Part shown: in pieces, positions 6,794 to 13,687 of the stretch
Layout of the letters: each line of letters opens with the position of its first letter
How positions within the stretch are numbered: the stretch's first letter is position 1
Origin: CAYJFX01 sp964370315
GTDB taxonomy: Bacteria; Spirochaetota; Spirochaetia; Treponematales; Treponemataceae
Reading direction: 5' to 3'
Length of the DNA: 15,656 bases
Assembly (NCBI GenBank): GCA_964370315.1
Contig: CAYJIS010000047.1
Span: 1-15,656, forward strand
Notes under the pieces: model-generated
What the model saw: only the letters and a program-made list of their open reading frames with translations
Told to the model about the DNA's origin: nothing
The model's database searches: none
Program-made: the position numbers and the translations under genes

Positions 6794-8572
6794 TTATTTT
6801 TTTCTTTTTTTTGCAGCTGGTGGTAAGGCAACTTCTTTTTTAGTATCAACTAGTCCCAATTCTTTTCTTTTTGAATGCATAATTTTATTAATATACATTT
6901 GTTGAAAGAGCTGTAAAAAGTTACTTACGGTCCAATATAATAATAAGCCAGATGGTGCTCTGTAGAATACAAAGAAAAAAGCAAGTGGCATAATATACAT
7001 CATGTACTTCATTGATGGATTACTTGATGTTGCATTTGTTTGTGTTAACTTTGTAAATAAAAGTTGAGACGCTACGTAAATAAAAGGTAGTATGCTAATT
7101 GGTGCTCCACCGATGAACCATAATCCCTCTGGGAAGAAACCAACACTATCACTTAATGAAAGATCTGGTATCCATCCAGGAATAAACATAGCTCCACGGA
7201 ACTCAAAATAATTGTTAAAAAGATTAAACATAGCAAAAATCAGTGGAAACTGTATTAATAACGGCAAACAGCCAGACATAGGATTATAGCCGACCTCTTT
7301 ATAAAACTTTGCCATTTCTGTATTTAGTTTTTCAGGGCTTCCCGTATATTTATCTTGCAAAGCTTTAATTTGTGGTTGCAACTCTTGCATTTTTAATATA
7401 CCCATTGAACTTTTTTTAGTTAATGGATACATAGCAATTTTTAATAAAACGGTCATAAGAATAATAGAAACACCCCAGTTAGGAATCAAGCGATAAAAAG
7501 ACTCCATTAAAAACTTTAATATTGTTTCTAACCACCCTAACCATCCAGAGCTTAAAATTTCATCTAGTCGAAGATTTGATAAACCCCAGCTATTTTCTTC
7601 ACTCTTATTATAAGCTACCAAGTTATCGTCTACTTTTGGACCCATATATACATAATAAGTGTCTCTTATTTCTGATTGATTTACCGTGTTTCTCTCAACA
7701 AAAAATTGTGCATTTGTAAAGTTATCGACCTTTCCAACTGTTGAATATATGGCATCTTTTATCGAAGAATTATCTAGTACTACTATTTGTTGGGAAAAAT
7801 ATTTACCACTAACACCAACCCATTCGAAATCGTCTTCATAAACTTCAATTTTATCCTCTCCAAGTTTTTTATCTCGGGCTTTTCCATCAAATGAGAAAAA
7901 GGTTCGGTTTTCATATCTGTCAGCTGAAGGATCAAAGTATGGTCCAATTTGTGGTGATGAGCGAAGTGTATAAATTACATCAGAAGACGAAATACTTTGT
8001 GTTAAGCCATCACTTTCAATAAGGATATCAAGTTTAAATAAATATTCATCTGGTTTAAAAGTATACAATTTTTTTAGTGTAAAATATTCGGTGTTTTCAC
8101 CACTTCCTGCTTTACTATATGTTCTTGAAAAACCCACTGTATAATCATCTATTTTTTGAACATTAAAAAGTTCGTTTACAATAGGTTTTGTATAGTCACC
8201 AAAAGAAACAGAAAGAGCTCTGTTTGTTGAGGTTATATTCTCTGCCATTTGTATACCAGCATCTCCAACTCGGTGTTCTTCTAACTCATAACCTATGATG
8301 TCTCCACCCTTATTGGTTAAAGTAATATCTGCAACTCCAGTTGAAATAACAATAAGTTCTTCTGTTAAACTGTCGTCTGCTTCAATTTGTGCTTGATAAA
8401 GATTGTTTTCTTCATTTGATGTTACAGGGCTTGTTTCTGTTTGTGTTACAATCGGTGTTGTTTCAGATGTTTGTGGAACTTCTACTGGCGCGGTATTATT
8501 TGCCGTAAAAAAGAACCAGCCAAAAATTACAGCGGTTGATAGGACAATAGCCCAAACGGTGTTCTTATCCAT
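6794..8572 (-). CDS. yidC: Membrane protein insertase YidC
   Basis: 592 residues, the long diderm form. An N-terminal membrane segment (~5-23) is followed by a Thr/Glu-rich linker (27-70), a periplasmic beta-rich domain (~72-330) and a conserved insertase core with about five membrane segments (~340-565). Core landmarks are GVSIILMTVLLKIAMYPLTK (367-386), the cytoplasmic coiled-coil hairpin around 390-427, YNPMSGCLPLLIQFPLIFAM (429-448) and the C-terminal PSGLLLYWTVSNFLQLFQQ. The tail PPAAKKRKK is basic, as in YidC proteins that touch the ribosome. The groove position that is Arg in E. coli (R366) is Lys here (K378). GGAG lies just before the ATG. It inserts and folds inner-membrane proteins alone or with SecYEG. 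Confidence 0.97.
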   Translation of the reverse strand: MDKNTVWAIVLSTAVIFGWFFFTANNTAPVEVPQTSETTPIVTQTETSPVTSNEENNLYQAQIEADDSLTEELIVISTGVADITLTNKGGDIIGYELEEHRVGDAGIQMAENITSTNRALSVSFGDYTKPIVNELFNVQKIDDYTVGFSRTYSKAGSGENTEYFTLKKLYTFKPDEYLFKLDILIESDGLTQSISSSDVIYTLRSSPQIGPYFDPSADRYENRTFFSFDGKARDKKLGEDKIEVYEDDFEWVGVSGKYFSQQIVVLDNSSIKDAIYSTVGKVDNFTNAQFFVERNTVNQSEIRDTYYVYMGPKVDDNLVAYNKSEENSWGLSNLRLDEILSSGWLGWLETILKFLMESFYRLIPNWGVSIILMTVLLKIAMYPLTKKSSMGILKMQELQPQIKALQDKYTGSPEKLNTEMAKFYKEVGYNPMSGCLPLLIQFPLIFAMFNLFNNYFEFRGAMFIPGWIPDLSLSDSVGFFPEGLWFIGGAPISILPFIYVASQLLFTKLTQTNATSSNPSMKYMMYIMPLAFFFVFYRAPSGLLLYWTVSNFLQLFQQMYINKIMHSKRKELGLVDTKKEVALPPAAKKRKK

Positions 8573-8581
8573 TTTTCTCTC

Positions 8582-8821
8582 CTAATTATTTGTGCTTTTC
8601 TCGGGAACTGGGTCATAACCACCTTTTGAATAAGGATTACAACGCAAAATTCTTTTTACTGCCAAAAAAAAGCCCTTCCATGGTCCGTGCATTTTTATTG
8701 CTTTCAAAGCATAGCAAGAACAAGTGGGATAAAATCTACAACTGGGAGGAAACAAAGGAGAAATACAAATTTGATAGCCTCTAATAAGCAGGCAAAAAAA
8801 AGAAGAAAATATTTTATTCAT
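8582..8821 (-). CDS. yidD: Membrane protein insertion efficiency factor YidD
   Basis: 79 residues, normal for YidD. It has an amphipathic N-terminus (FSSFFCLLIRGYQICISPLF) and the signature SCRFYPTCSCYA (27-38), then GPWKGFFLAVKRILRCNPY (46-64) and GGYDPVP (67-73). Cysteines at 28, 34, 36 and 61 match the family pattern. YidD is a small inner-membrane-associated protein that improves YidC-dependent insertion. It overlaps rnpA by 8 bp and ends 9 bp before yidC, the canonical order rpmH-rnpA-yidD-yidC. Confidence 0.96.
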   Translation of the reverse strand: MNKIFSSFFCLLIRGYQICISPLFPPSCRFYPTCSCYALKAIKMHGPWKGFFLAVKRILRCNPYSKGGYDPVPEKSTNN

Positions 8822-9173
8822 ATAAATCGCTTTTTTTTGCTAATAGGTAAAATTGATTACATCGTATAGAAAAAGATTCTTCCCCTTTGTAAACCAATAG
8901 CACCATATCATATCCGCATTTTAGACTTTGTTTTATATGGCGATAAGACTCTCTACTAATTCTTTTGCTATAATTTCTTTGAACGGCATTTCCAAATCCA
9001 TGAGGAAGAGCAAAGGCTATCCTATTAAAAGAAAGAGTGTTGGGCAAAAAAAATAATTTTGCCCCTTGAACACTTACCTTATTTCCAATTTTAAACAAAT
9101 TCTTAATGTCCGAAGTTTTTTTTATTCTTTCTGAATATGGAAAACTTCGTGTTTTAGACAAGGTTGCTTCCAT
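8814..9173 (-). CDS. rnpA: Ribonuclease P protein component
   Basis: 119 residues, typical for RnpA. It has SFPYSERIKKTSDIKNLFKIG (10-30), the ALPHGFGNAVQRN stretch, and the family signature RNYSKRISRESYR (66-78) that contacts RNase P RNA and the tRNA leader. It is the protein cofactor for 5' maturation of tRNAs. The start is uncertain: the ATG at 9173 has only GGG immediately before it, while TTG at codon 5 (9161) has GGAAG about 7 nt upstream and would give MSKTRSFPYSER, equally family-like. The gene lies 18 bp after rpmH and overlaps yidD by 8 bp. Confidence 0.95.
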   Translation of the reverse strand: MEATLSKTRSFPYSERIKKTSDIKNLFKIGNKVSVQGAKLFFLPNTLSFNRIAFALPHGFGNAVQRNYSKRISRESYRHIKQSLKCGYDMVLLVYKGEESFSIRCNQFYLLAKKSDLYE

Positions 9174-9191
9174 CCCTATAAAACATACTTT

Positions 9192-9347
9192 CTAGTATGG
9201 TTTTTTTTCATCAGAGGCAGTTAGTTTGTAGCGTCCTTTTGCTCTACGGCGTTTTAAAATCATTCTTCCACCGCGAGTTTTCATGCGTGCGCGAAACCCA
9301 AATTTTCTATTTCTTTTTACTCTACTTGGTTGATATGTCCTTTTCAT
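9192..9347 (-). CDS. rpmH: 50S ribosomal protein L34
   Basis: A 51-residue gene read directly from the minus strand: it starts MKRTYQPSRVKRNRKFGFRA, continues RMKTRGGRMILKRRRAKGRY and ends KLTASDEKKPY, a textbook L34. About 40 percent of residues are basic. The start ATG (9345-9347) is preceded by AAAGGAG (9357-9363). L34 binds 23S rRNA in the large subunit. It heads the operon rpmH-rnpA-yidD-yidC-jag and then two exported proteins. The C-terminal extension TASDEKKPY is slightly longer than the ~44-46 residues usual in many bacteria. Confidence 0.98.
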   Translation of the reverse strand: MKRTYQPSRVKRNRKFGFRARMKTRGGRMILKRRRAKGRYKLTASDEKKPY

Positions 9348-9369
9348 GGAACACGTCTCCTTTATGTCA

Positions 9370-9389
9370 AGAGATTTATTATAATCTCT
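9370..9389. other. Small inverted repeat in the rpmH leader
   Basis: AGAGATT (9370-9376) and AATCTCT (9383-9389) form a perfect 7-bp stem with a 6-nt loop. It lies between the candidate promoter and the ribosome binding site of rpmH, about 7 nt upstream of AAAGGAG. There is no U-run on either strand, so it is not a typical terminator. It could shape the rpmH leader, but the evidence is only the pairing. Confidence 0.4.
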
Positions 9390-9413
9390 CGGAATTTTCT
9401 AAACAGGTTAGAT

Positions 9414-9443
9414 AGAATAACATTTTTTATTATATTTGGTCAA
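9414..9443 (-). promoter_or_regulatory. Candidate promoter of the rpmH-yidC operon
   Basis: On the minus strand TTGACC (9438-9443, 5 of 6 to consensus) is followed after 18 bp by TATTCT (9414-9419, 4 of 6). The start point would fall near 9407, leaving a leader of about 60 nt that contains the 9370-9389 hairpin. The 130-bp gap 9348-9477 between rpmH and dciA holds nothing else that I can identify. Confidence 0.45.
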
Positions 9444-9477
9444 GTATTATTACCTAAATTTATCCTTTTTTTTTGTT

Positions 9478-9801
9478 TTATTCTTTTTTTAGAGAAAAAA
9501 ATAGGTCTTTTATTTCTAAAGAAGGGAATTCTTTACTTAGTTGTACCAAAATTTTTCGTTTTTGCATGTGAAAGAGTTGAATCCATGCTGGATGATCAGC
9601 TTCAACATATAAAATATTGTTTTTAAGATCCTGTACAGTACTATGTGAAGCTAGTTTTTCACCATCTCCCTTTAATAATAACAAAACTTTTTTCCATCCT
9701 GTATCTAAGGCATTATACTCCTTATATTTATCTTCTAAAAGATCAGAGAAAAAGGTTTCCATAATTTTTGAAGCTTCTTTTATATTATTATCAAATTTCA
9801 C
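9478..9801 (-). CDS. dciA: DUF721/DciA-family protein, putative replicative helicase loader
   Basis: 107 residues. The C-terminal two thirds match the DUF721 (DciA) pattern: W36 in GWKKVLLLLKGDGEKLASHS, then a LKNNILYVEADHPAWIQLF segment (59-77) with the conserved aW, and a final helix with KILVQLSKEF. DciA proteins load or assist the replicative helicase DnaB in bacteria without DnaC or DnaI. The start is GTG at 9801, preceded by GGAAGG (9810-9815), and it overlaps the recF end by 11 bp. The recF-DUF721 pair next to dnaA and dnaN occurs in Treponema and actinobacteria. Family assignment is good; function is inferred from the family. Confidence 0.82.
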   Translation of the reverse strand: MKFDNNIKEASKIMETFFSDLLEDKYKEYNALDTGWKKVLLLLKGDGEKLASHSTVQDLKNNILYVEADHPAWIQLFHMQKRKILVQLSKEFPSLEIKDLFFSLKKE

Positions 9802-10867
9802 AAACTTTTCCTTCCTTTACAGAATAAACCATCGTTTTTTCTTTTTTATATTTTTCATATGGCTCGCCTGGTAAAAAAGTACAAAAAAGTTGATCATATT
9901 TTGGCAAAATTGATGTTATTTTCTCTCTTTTTTTTGGATCTAGTTCTAATAAAACATCATCCATAAGTAAAATAGGTTTTCTTTCCGTTTCTTCGCTATA
10001 ATGGATAGCCTGACAAACACGCAATAAAATAGCTGCGAGTCTACATTGTCCTGTAGAAGCAGTACTAACAAAATTTTTATTATCGCAAGAAAAATATATT
10101 TTATCTCTATGTGGCCCAAAAAGAGTTGTTTTCATTATTTTATCTGAATTTCTTTTTTCCTTTAATAAAATAATAATTTCATCTTTTTTTTTGTTTTCCC
10201 ATTGAGTGCTATATTCTATTTTAACATTACTTATCCCTGTTACCTGTTCGTAAAAAGGAGTAAAAATTCTATTGAATTGATATATTGCTTTTTTTCTTTT
10301 TTTTACAATTTCTATACCTTCATTAACAAGACTTTCATCAAAAATTTCTAGAGTTTCATATTGTTCTGTTTTTAAGAGAGTATTTCTACTTTTTAAGATT
10401 TTTTTATAACGCCTAAGTATATCAATATATAAAATATCATACATTGATAAGGATTGATCTACAAAAAATCTTCTTCGTTCTGGTTCACCTATTACAAAAT
10501 CTAAATCACTATGTGAAAAAAGAACACAAGGAATAGTATTTATTAAATCTTTTCTGTCTAAAAGGTTTTTTCCATTTTTTGATATTTTTTTTTTATTATT
10601 AATATATTGAATAGATACAAGATCTGTTTTATCACTTTGACTTTTAAATAAAGTTCTAATAGAAAAACAATCTTCCCCATTTTTTATAATTTCTATTTCT
10701 TTTTTTGTTCTAAAAGAAGAACCATATGCTGAAAAATATAAGCTTTCGAGAAAATTTGTTTTTCCTTGTCCGTTTTCTCCTACAAAAAAAACTTCTTTTT
10801 GTGATATATCGATTGCTGTATTATCTAAATTTCTAAAACCTGAAAGAGTTAATGAAAGAAAAGGCAC
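9791..10867 (-). CDS. recF: DNA replication and repair protein RecF
   Basis: 358 residues, normal length. It is an SMC-like ATPase: LSLTLSGFRNLD at the N-terminus, Walker A GENGQGKTN (30-38), LFGPHRDKI (249-257), ABC signature STGQCRLAAILL (271-282) and Walker B ILLMDDVLLELD (299-310). RecF acts with RecO and RecR to load RecA at single-strand gaps and stalled forks. The start is GTG at 10867; GGAG of its ribosome binding site (10877-10880) overlaps the last codon of dnaN, and only 6 bp separate the two genes, so they are co-transcribed. Lys-rich composition and AT-rich codon use match the neighbours. Confidence 0.97.
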   Translation of the reverse strand: MPFLSLTLSGFRNLDNTAIDISQKEVFFVGENGQGKTNFLESLYFSAYGSSFRTKKEIEIIKNGEDCFSIRTLFKSQSDKTDLVSIQYINNKKKISKNGKNLLDRKDLINTIPCVLFSHSDLDFVIGEPERRRFFVDQSLSMYDILYIDILRRYKKILKSRNTLLKTEQYETLEIFDESLVNEGIEIVKKRKKAIYQFNRIFTPFYEQVTGISNVKIEYSTQWENKKKDEIIILLKEKRNSDKIMKTTLFGPHRDKIYFSCDNKNFVSTASTGQCRLAAILLRVCQAIHYSEETERKPILLMDDVLLELDPKKREKITSILPKYDQLFCTFLPGEPYEKYKKEKTMVYSVKEGKVCEI

Positions 10868-10873
10868 CTTGCC

Positions 10874-11974
10874 CTACTCCATTTGCATTGGCATAACAAT
10901 ATGTAAATAATCAGCTTCAGGTTCTGGTTTAATTGTTATTGCTTTCATTGATTCTGTAAATTCAAAATTTAAATATTCTGTATTTATTATTTTTAAAGGT
11001 TCTTCAACATAAATGCAGTTTAAAGCCATTGATATATCTTCACCAACATATCTACAAGGTAATTCTTCTTTTGCATTTCCAATTTCAACTTCTTGTGAAC
11101 TTATTGCAAGACTACCATCAGATAAATTAAAATAAATTCGTCCAGATTTTTTTTCAACAAGTAAACCTACACGTTTTAAAGCTTCTGACAAATCTCTTCT
11201 GTTTATTTGGAATTTTCTCTCTTGAGATTCTGGAATAACTTTTTTATAATTTGGAAATTGTCCATCAATAAGAACCGAAGTAAATCTATAATTACCAAAT
11301 TTTATATAAATATTACTTTCATTTATAGCAATTGATATATTTCCTTCAGAAGAAGCTCTTTTTAATAAAAGACTTAATACTTTTGGTGGTACAATACAAG
11401 GTTTAAAATTAATATTAGCTGATATTGGTTTTGCAATATAGGATAATCTTCTTCCATCTGTTGCTACCATAATAATATTATCTTCTTCTTTTTCAATATA
11501 TACACCATTCATAAAAAACCGAGTTTCATCATCAGATACAGCAAAAATTGTTTGTGTAATCATTTCTTTTATATCTTTTGCTGAAATTTCAAACCATTCA
11601 GAATTTTCTTCTTTAGCAAATTCAGGATATTTATCACTAGCCATACTTTTTAATTGAAAACGAACTTTTTTTGTAATAGGCTTAATAATTACATCATTAT
11701 CTTTGTGTAAAAATTCTACATTACCAGAAGGAAGAGAATTTAATATACTTATAAATTTATCACAGAATATTGTTGTTGTTCCTGCTTCTTCAACTTCGAT
11801 TGGTATTTTTGTTTCAAAAGTAACTTTTACATCTGTTGCTTTAATAATTAAAGAATTCTGTTCTGCAATAAGCAAAACATTAGAAAGAATAGATAATGTA
11901 TTTTTTGTAGAAATTATTTCTTGAGCTATACCTATTTCTTTTAACATTGCATCTCTGTCGAATGTAAATTTCAT
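10874..11974 (-). CDS. dnaN: DNA polymerase III beta subunit (sliding clamp)
   Basis: 366 residues, the standard length for three clamp folds of ~120 residues. Landmarks are the N-terminal MKFTFDRDAMLKEIGIAQEI, a MVATDGRRLSYI strand (~169-180) and the C-terminal YLHIVMPMQ, the classical beta-clamp end. As a dimer it encircles DNA and tethers Pol III and other partners. The ATG at 11974 is preceded by GGGGG (11979-11983) only 4 nt away, an unusual ribosome binding site compared with the AGGAG used nearby. It lies 207 bp downstream of dnaA, separated by the candidate origin, and directly before recF. Confidence 0.98.
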   Translation of the reverse strand: MKFTFDRDAMLKEIGIAQEIISTKNTLSILSNVLLIAEQNSLIIKATDVKVTFETKIPIEVEEAGTTTIFCDKFISILNSLPSGNVEFLHKDNDVIIKPITKKVRFQLKSMASDKYPEFAKEENSEWFEISAKDIKEMITQTIFAVSDDETRFFMNGVYIEKEEDNIIMVATDGRRLSYIAKPISANINFKPCIVPPKVLSLLLKRASSEGNISIAINESNIYIKFGNYRFTSVLIDGQFPNYKKVIPESQERKFQINRRDLSEALKRVGLLVEKKSGRIYFNLSDGSLAISSQEVEIGNAKEELPCRYVGEDISMALNCIYVEEPLKIINTEYLNFEFTESMKAITIKPEPEADYLHIVMPMQME

Positions 11975-12181
11975 TTTTCCCCCAGTATACTTTATATATA
12001 ATATATATAAGTAATAGTAGTAATATAGTGTGTTAATATGTTAAAAAGTACTATATTTTTAAGTATTATAAGAAATTATAGCTTTAATAACTATATATTT
12101 TAAATTAGATACTTTTCCACAAATTAACATGTTTTAGTTTTTATACTAATATATTAACACATTATTAACAAGTTGTGTTAA
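11975..12181. other. oriC: Candidate origin of replication (oriC) between dnaA and dnaN
   Basis: The 207-bp gap is extremely AT-rich. It holds one near-consensus DnaA box, TTTTCCACA (12113-12121, one mismatch to TTATCCACA), and six copies of TTAACA or its complement TGTTAA (starts 12031, 12039, 12124, 12154, 12165, 12176), three of them within TTAACACA/TGTGTTAA. It also holds an AT-only palindrome TTATATATA-A-TATATATAA (11992-12010), which could be an unwinding element, and TAA-TAG-TAG-TAA triplets (12012-12023). Position next to dnaA and dnaN, with genes diverging around dnaA, fits oriC. The function is inferred; the gap must also hold the dnaN promoter. Confidence 0.65.
12113..12121 (+). 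promoter_or_regulatory. DnaA box (TTTTCCACA)
   Basis: Eight of nine bases match TTATCCACA; the change is A to T at position 3, a variant found in other bacterial origins. It is the only near-consensus box I found in the 11975-12181 gap or in the dnaA-gyrB gap. Confidence 0.6.
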
Positions 12182-12182
12182 T
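12153..12182. repeat. Inverted repeat ATTAACACA...TGTGTTAAT next to the dnaA stop
   Basis: Perfect 9-bp arms at 12153-12161 and 12174-12182 with a 12-bp spacer that itself contains another TTAACA (12165-12170). The right arm touches the dnaA stop codon (12182-12184). There is no U-run after the stem on the minus strand, so it is a poor terminator; a protein-binding site in the origin is more likely. Confidence 0.6.
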
Positions 12183-13591
12183 TATTTTTTATAATCTTTT
12201 ATGATTTTTATTATGCCTTGTATCTTATAATCTAGTTTAGAATCATTTTTTATTGATTCTTTTATCTTAGTACAAGAATGCATAACAGTAGTATGATCTT
12301 TTCCTCCAAACTCTAATCCTATTTCTATAGTTGAATATTCAGTTAATAATTGACATATATACATTGCTATTTGTCGTGGAAAAACAATATTTTTAGATCT
12401 ATTTTTTCCTTTCATATCTGTTAATGAAATATTATATTCTTCTGAAACAATTCTTTGTATTATATCTATTGTTATATTCCCTTGCTGAGGTGCAGAAAAC
12501 TTATCTCTAAGCTGATTATATGTTATTTCTGCTGTAATTGTTGTTCCTGTAAGTTCTGCATATGCAATTATTGTTGTTAAACAAGATTCTAAATCTCTTA
12601 CATTTGTTTCAATATTTTGGGCAATTATTGTTAATACTTCTTTAGGAATATTATCAATAACATGACCTGCCATTTGAGTTCTTAAATATTCAAGTTTTTT
12701 TTCAAGAATAGCTATACGTGTTTCAAATTTAGGAGGAAGTAAATCAACATTTAATCCTCTACCAAAACGAGATTTTAATCTTTCTGTAATATCTTTTAAT
12801 TCTGAAATAGGACGGTCACAAGTAAAAACAATTTGTTTATTAGAATCATATAGTGAATTAAACGTATGAAACAATTCTTCTTGTGTTTCTGGTTTTTTTT
12901 GTAAAAAGTGGATATCGTCTATCAACAAAACATCTGCTGTTCTATATTTGTTTTTAAATTTTTGAGTTGTTTGTTCTCTAACAGACCAAATAAATTCATT
13001 TGTATAGTTTTCTGCAGTTATATATACAATTTTTTTTAAGCCTTGTTCATGTAAAGCATTTCCAATTGATTGGATAAGGTGTGTTTTACCTAATCCTACA
13101 CCACCATAAAATAACACGGGGTTATAAACTCTACCAGTATTTTTTGATATAGCCAATGCAGCATTATAAGCAAAAGAATTATTATCTCCTGTTACAAAAG
13201 AATCAAAGGTATATTCCGAATTCAAATCAGGATGTTTTTTTAAAGGTGCCTTTGATTCATTGTTGTTGGAAGTTTTTTTTGGCTTTTCAACAGGTTTTTC
13301 TGTTTCTGTAGTATTAATTTCAACTTTTTTTATTATATAGTCAAAGGAAAATTTTTTACCTGTTAATTCTTGCATTTTATTTTTTATTAAAGAATCATAA
13401 TTGCGAGATAAAAATTGTTCTTTCATAAAGCCTGAAGGAAAAGCAATAGTAATGATTGTTCCTTCTGAGTTTATATATCCTATTTGGGAAAACCACATAT
13501 CATATTCTTGCAATCTATCATCATTTGATAAATCACTTTTTATTTGAGATAGAGCCTCATTCCAAAAATCATAATAATTACTTGTTACCAT
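12182..13591 (-). CDS. dnaA: Chromosomal replication initiator protein DnaA
   Basis: 469 residues with all four domains. Domain I (~1-90, with WFSQIGYI) is followed by a short Lys/Glu/Asn-rich linker (~92-122). The AAA+ core follows with TFDSFVTGDNNSFAYNAA (128-145), Walker A GGVGLGKTH (163-171), Walker B VLLIDDIHFL (221-230), the RLKSRFGRGL arginine-finger box (271-280) and sensor 2 NVRDLESCL (330-338). Domain IV is DNA-binding: FPRQIAMYI (404-412) and the signature GGKDHTTVMHSCTKI (429-443). ATP-DnaA binds DnaA boxes and opens oriC. The ATG at 13591 has no Shine-Dalgarno sequence, but a perfect TATAAT lies 8 nt upstream (13600-13605), so the message may be leaderless. It is transcribed away from gyrB and toward dnaN. 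Confidence 0.98.
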   Translation of the reverse strand: MVTSNYYDFWNEALSQIKSDLSNDDRLQEYDMWFSQIGYINSEGTIITIAFPSGFMKEQFLSRNYDSLIKNKMQELTGKKFSFDYIIKKVEINTTETEKPVEKPKKTSNNNESKAPLKKHPDLNSEYTFDSFVTGDNNSFAYNAALAISKNTGRVYNPVLFYGGVGLGKTHLIQSIGNALHEQGLKKIVYITAENYTNEFIWSVREQTTQKFKNKYRTADVLLIDDIHFLQKKPETQEELFHTFNSLYDSNKQIVFTCDRPISELKDITERLKSRFGRGLNVDLLPPKFETRIAILEKKLEYLRTQMAGHVIDNIPKEVLTIIAQNIETNVRDLESCLTTIIAYAELTGTTITAEITYNQLRDKFSAPQQGNITIDIIQRIVSEEYNISLTDMKGKNRSKNIVFPRQIAMYICQLLTEYSTIEIGLEFGGKDHTTVMHSCTKIKESIKNDSKLDYKIQGIIKIIKDYKK

Positions 13592-13599
13592 ACTGTAAC

Positions 13600-13629
13600 A
13601 TTATAACGCACCTTTACTTTTTTCTGCAA
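13600..13629 (-). promoter_or_regulatory. Candidate dnaA promoter with -10 box almost at the start codon
   Basis: TATAAT on the minus strand at 13600-13605, 8 nt before the dnaA ATG. The -35 is weak: TTGCAG at 13624-13629 with an 18-bp spacer matches only TTG. The predicted start, near 13593, would leave about two nucleotides before AUG. Perfect -10, poor -35, so moderate confidence. Confidence 0.45.
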
Positions 13630-13641
13630 TACAGATATAAT
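13613..13641 (+). promoter_or_regulatory. Candidate gyrB promoter
   Basis: TTTACT (13613-13618, 4 of 6 to TTGACA), a 17-bp spacer and a perfect TATAAT (13636-13641). Transcription would begin near 13648 and leave a leader of about 40 nt with AAGGA (13677-13681) before the ATG at 13688. It overlaps the divergent dnaA promoter elements, so the two genes may compete for polymerase in the same ~40 bp. Confidence 0.5.
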
Positions 13642-13687
13642 AAATTCTCTAATTTTTTCAAAAAAAATGTAATTTTAAGGATGAAAT

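Noticed and set aside
9370..9389. Hairpin considered as the terminator of the dnaA-dnaN-recF-dciA unit
   Set aside because: The stem is short and AT-rich with no U-run, and it lies downstream of the likely rpmH promoter, so a leader element is more plausible.
9197..9626. Two overlapping plus-strand open frames across rpmH and dciA
   Set aside because: They are antisense to L34 and DciA; the Phe-rich composition reflects T-rich sequence, and neither has a ribosome binding site.
12153..12182. Inverted repeat considered as the dnaA terminator
   Set aside because: No U-run follows on the minus strand and the motif recurs elsewhere in the gap, so a binding-site role is favoured.
12419..12480. 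GGKDH signature and neighbouring DnaA residues considered as altered DNA recognition
   Set aside because: The Arg equivalent to E. coli R399 is kept (R398) and Lys in GGKDH is, as far as I recall, seen in other bacteria, so there is no clear specificity change.
12900..12920. GTGGATA inside dnaA considered as a DnaA box
   Set aside because: Only a partial match, within conserved coding sequence (the Walker B region), so chance is the simpler explanation.
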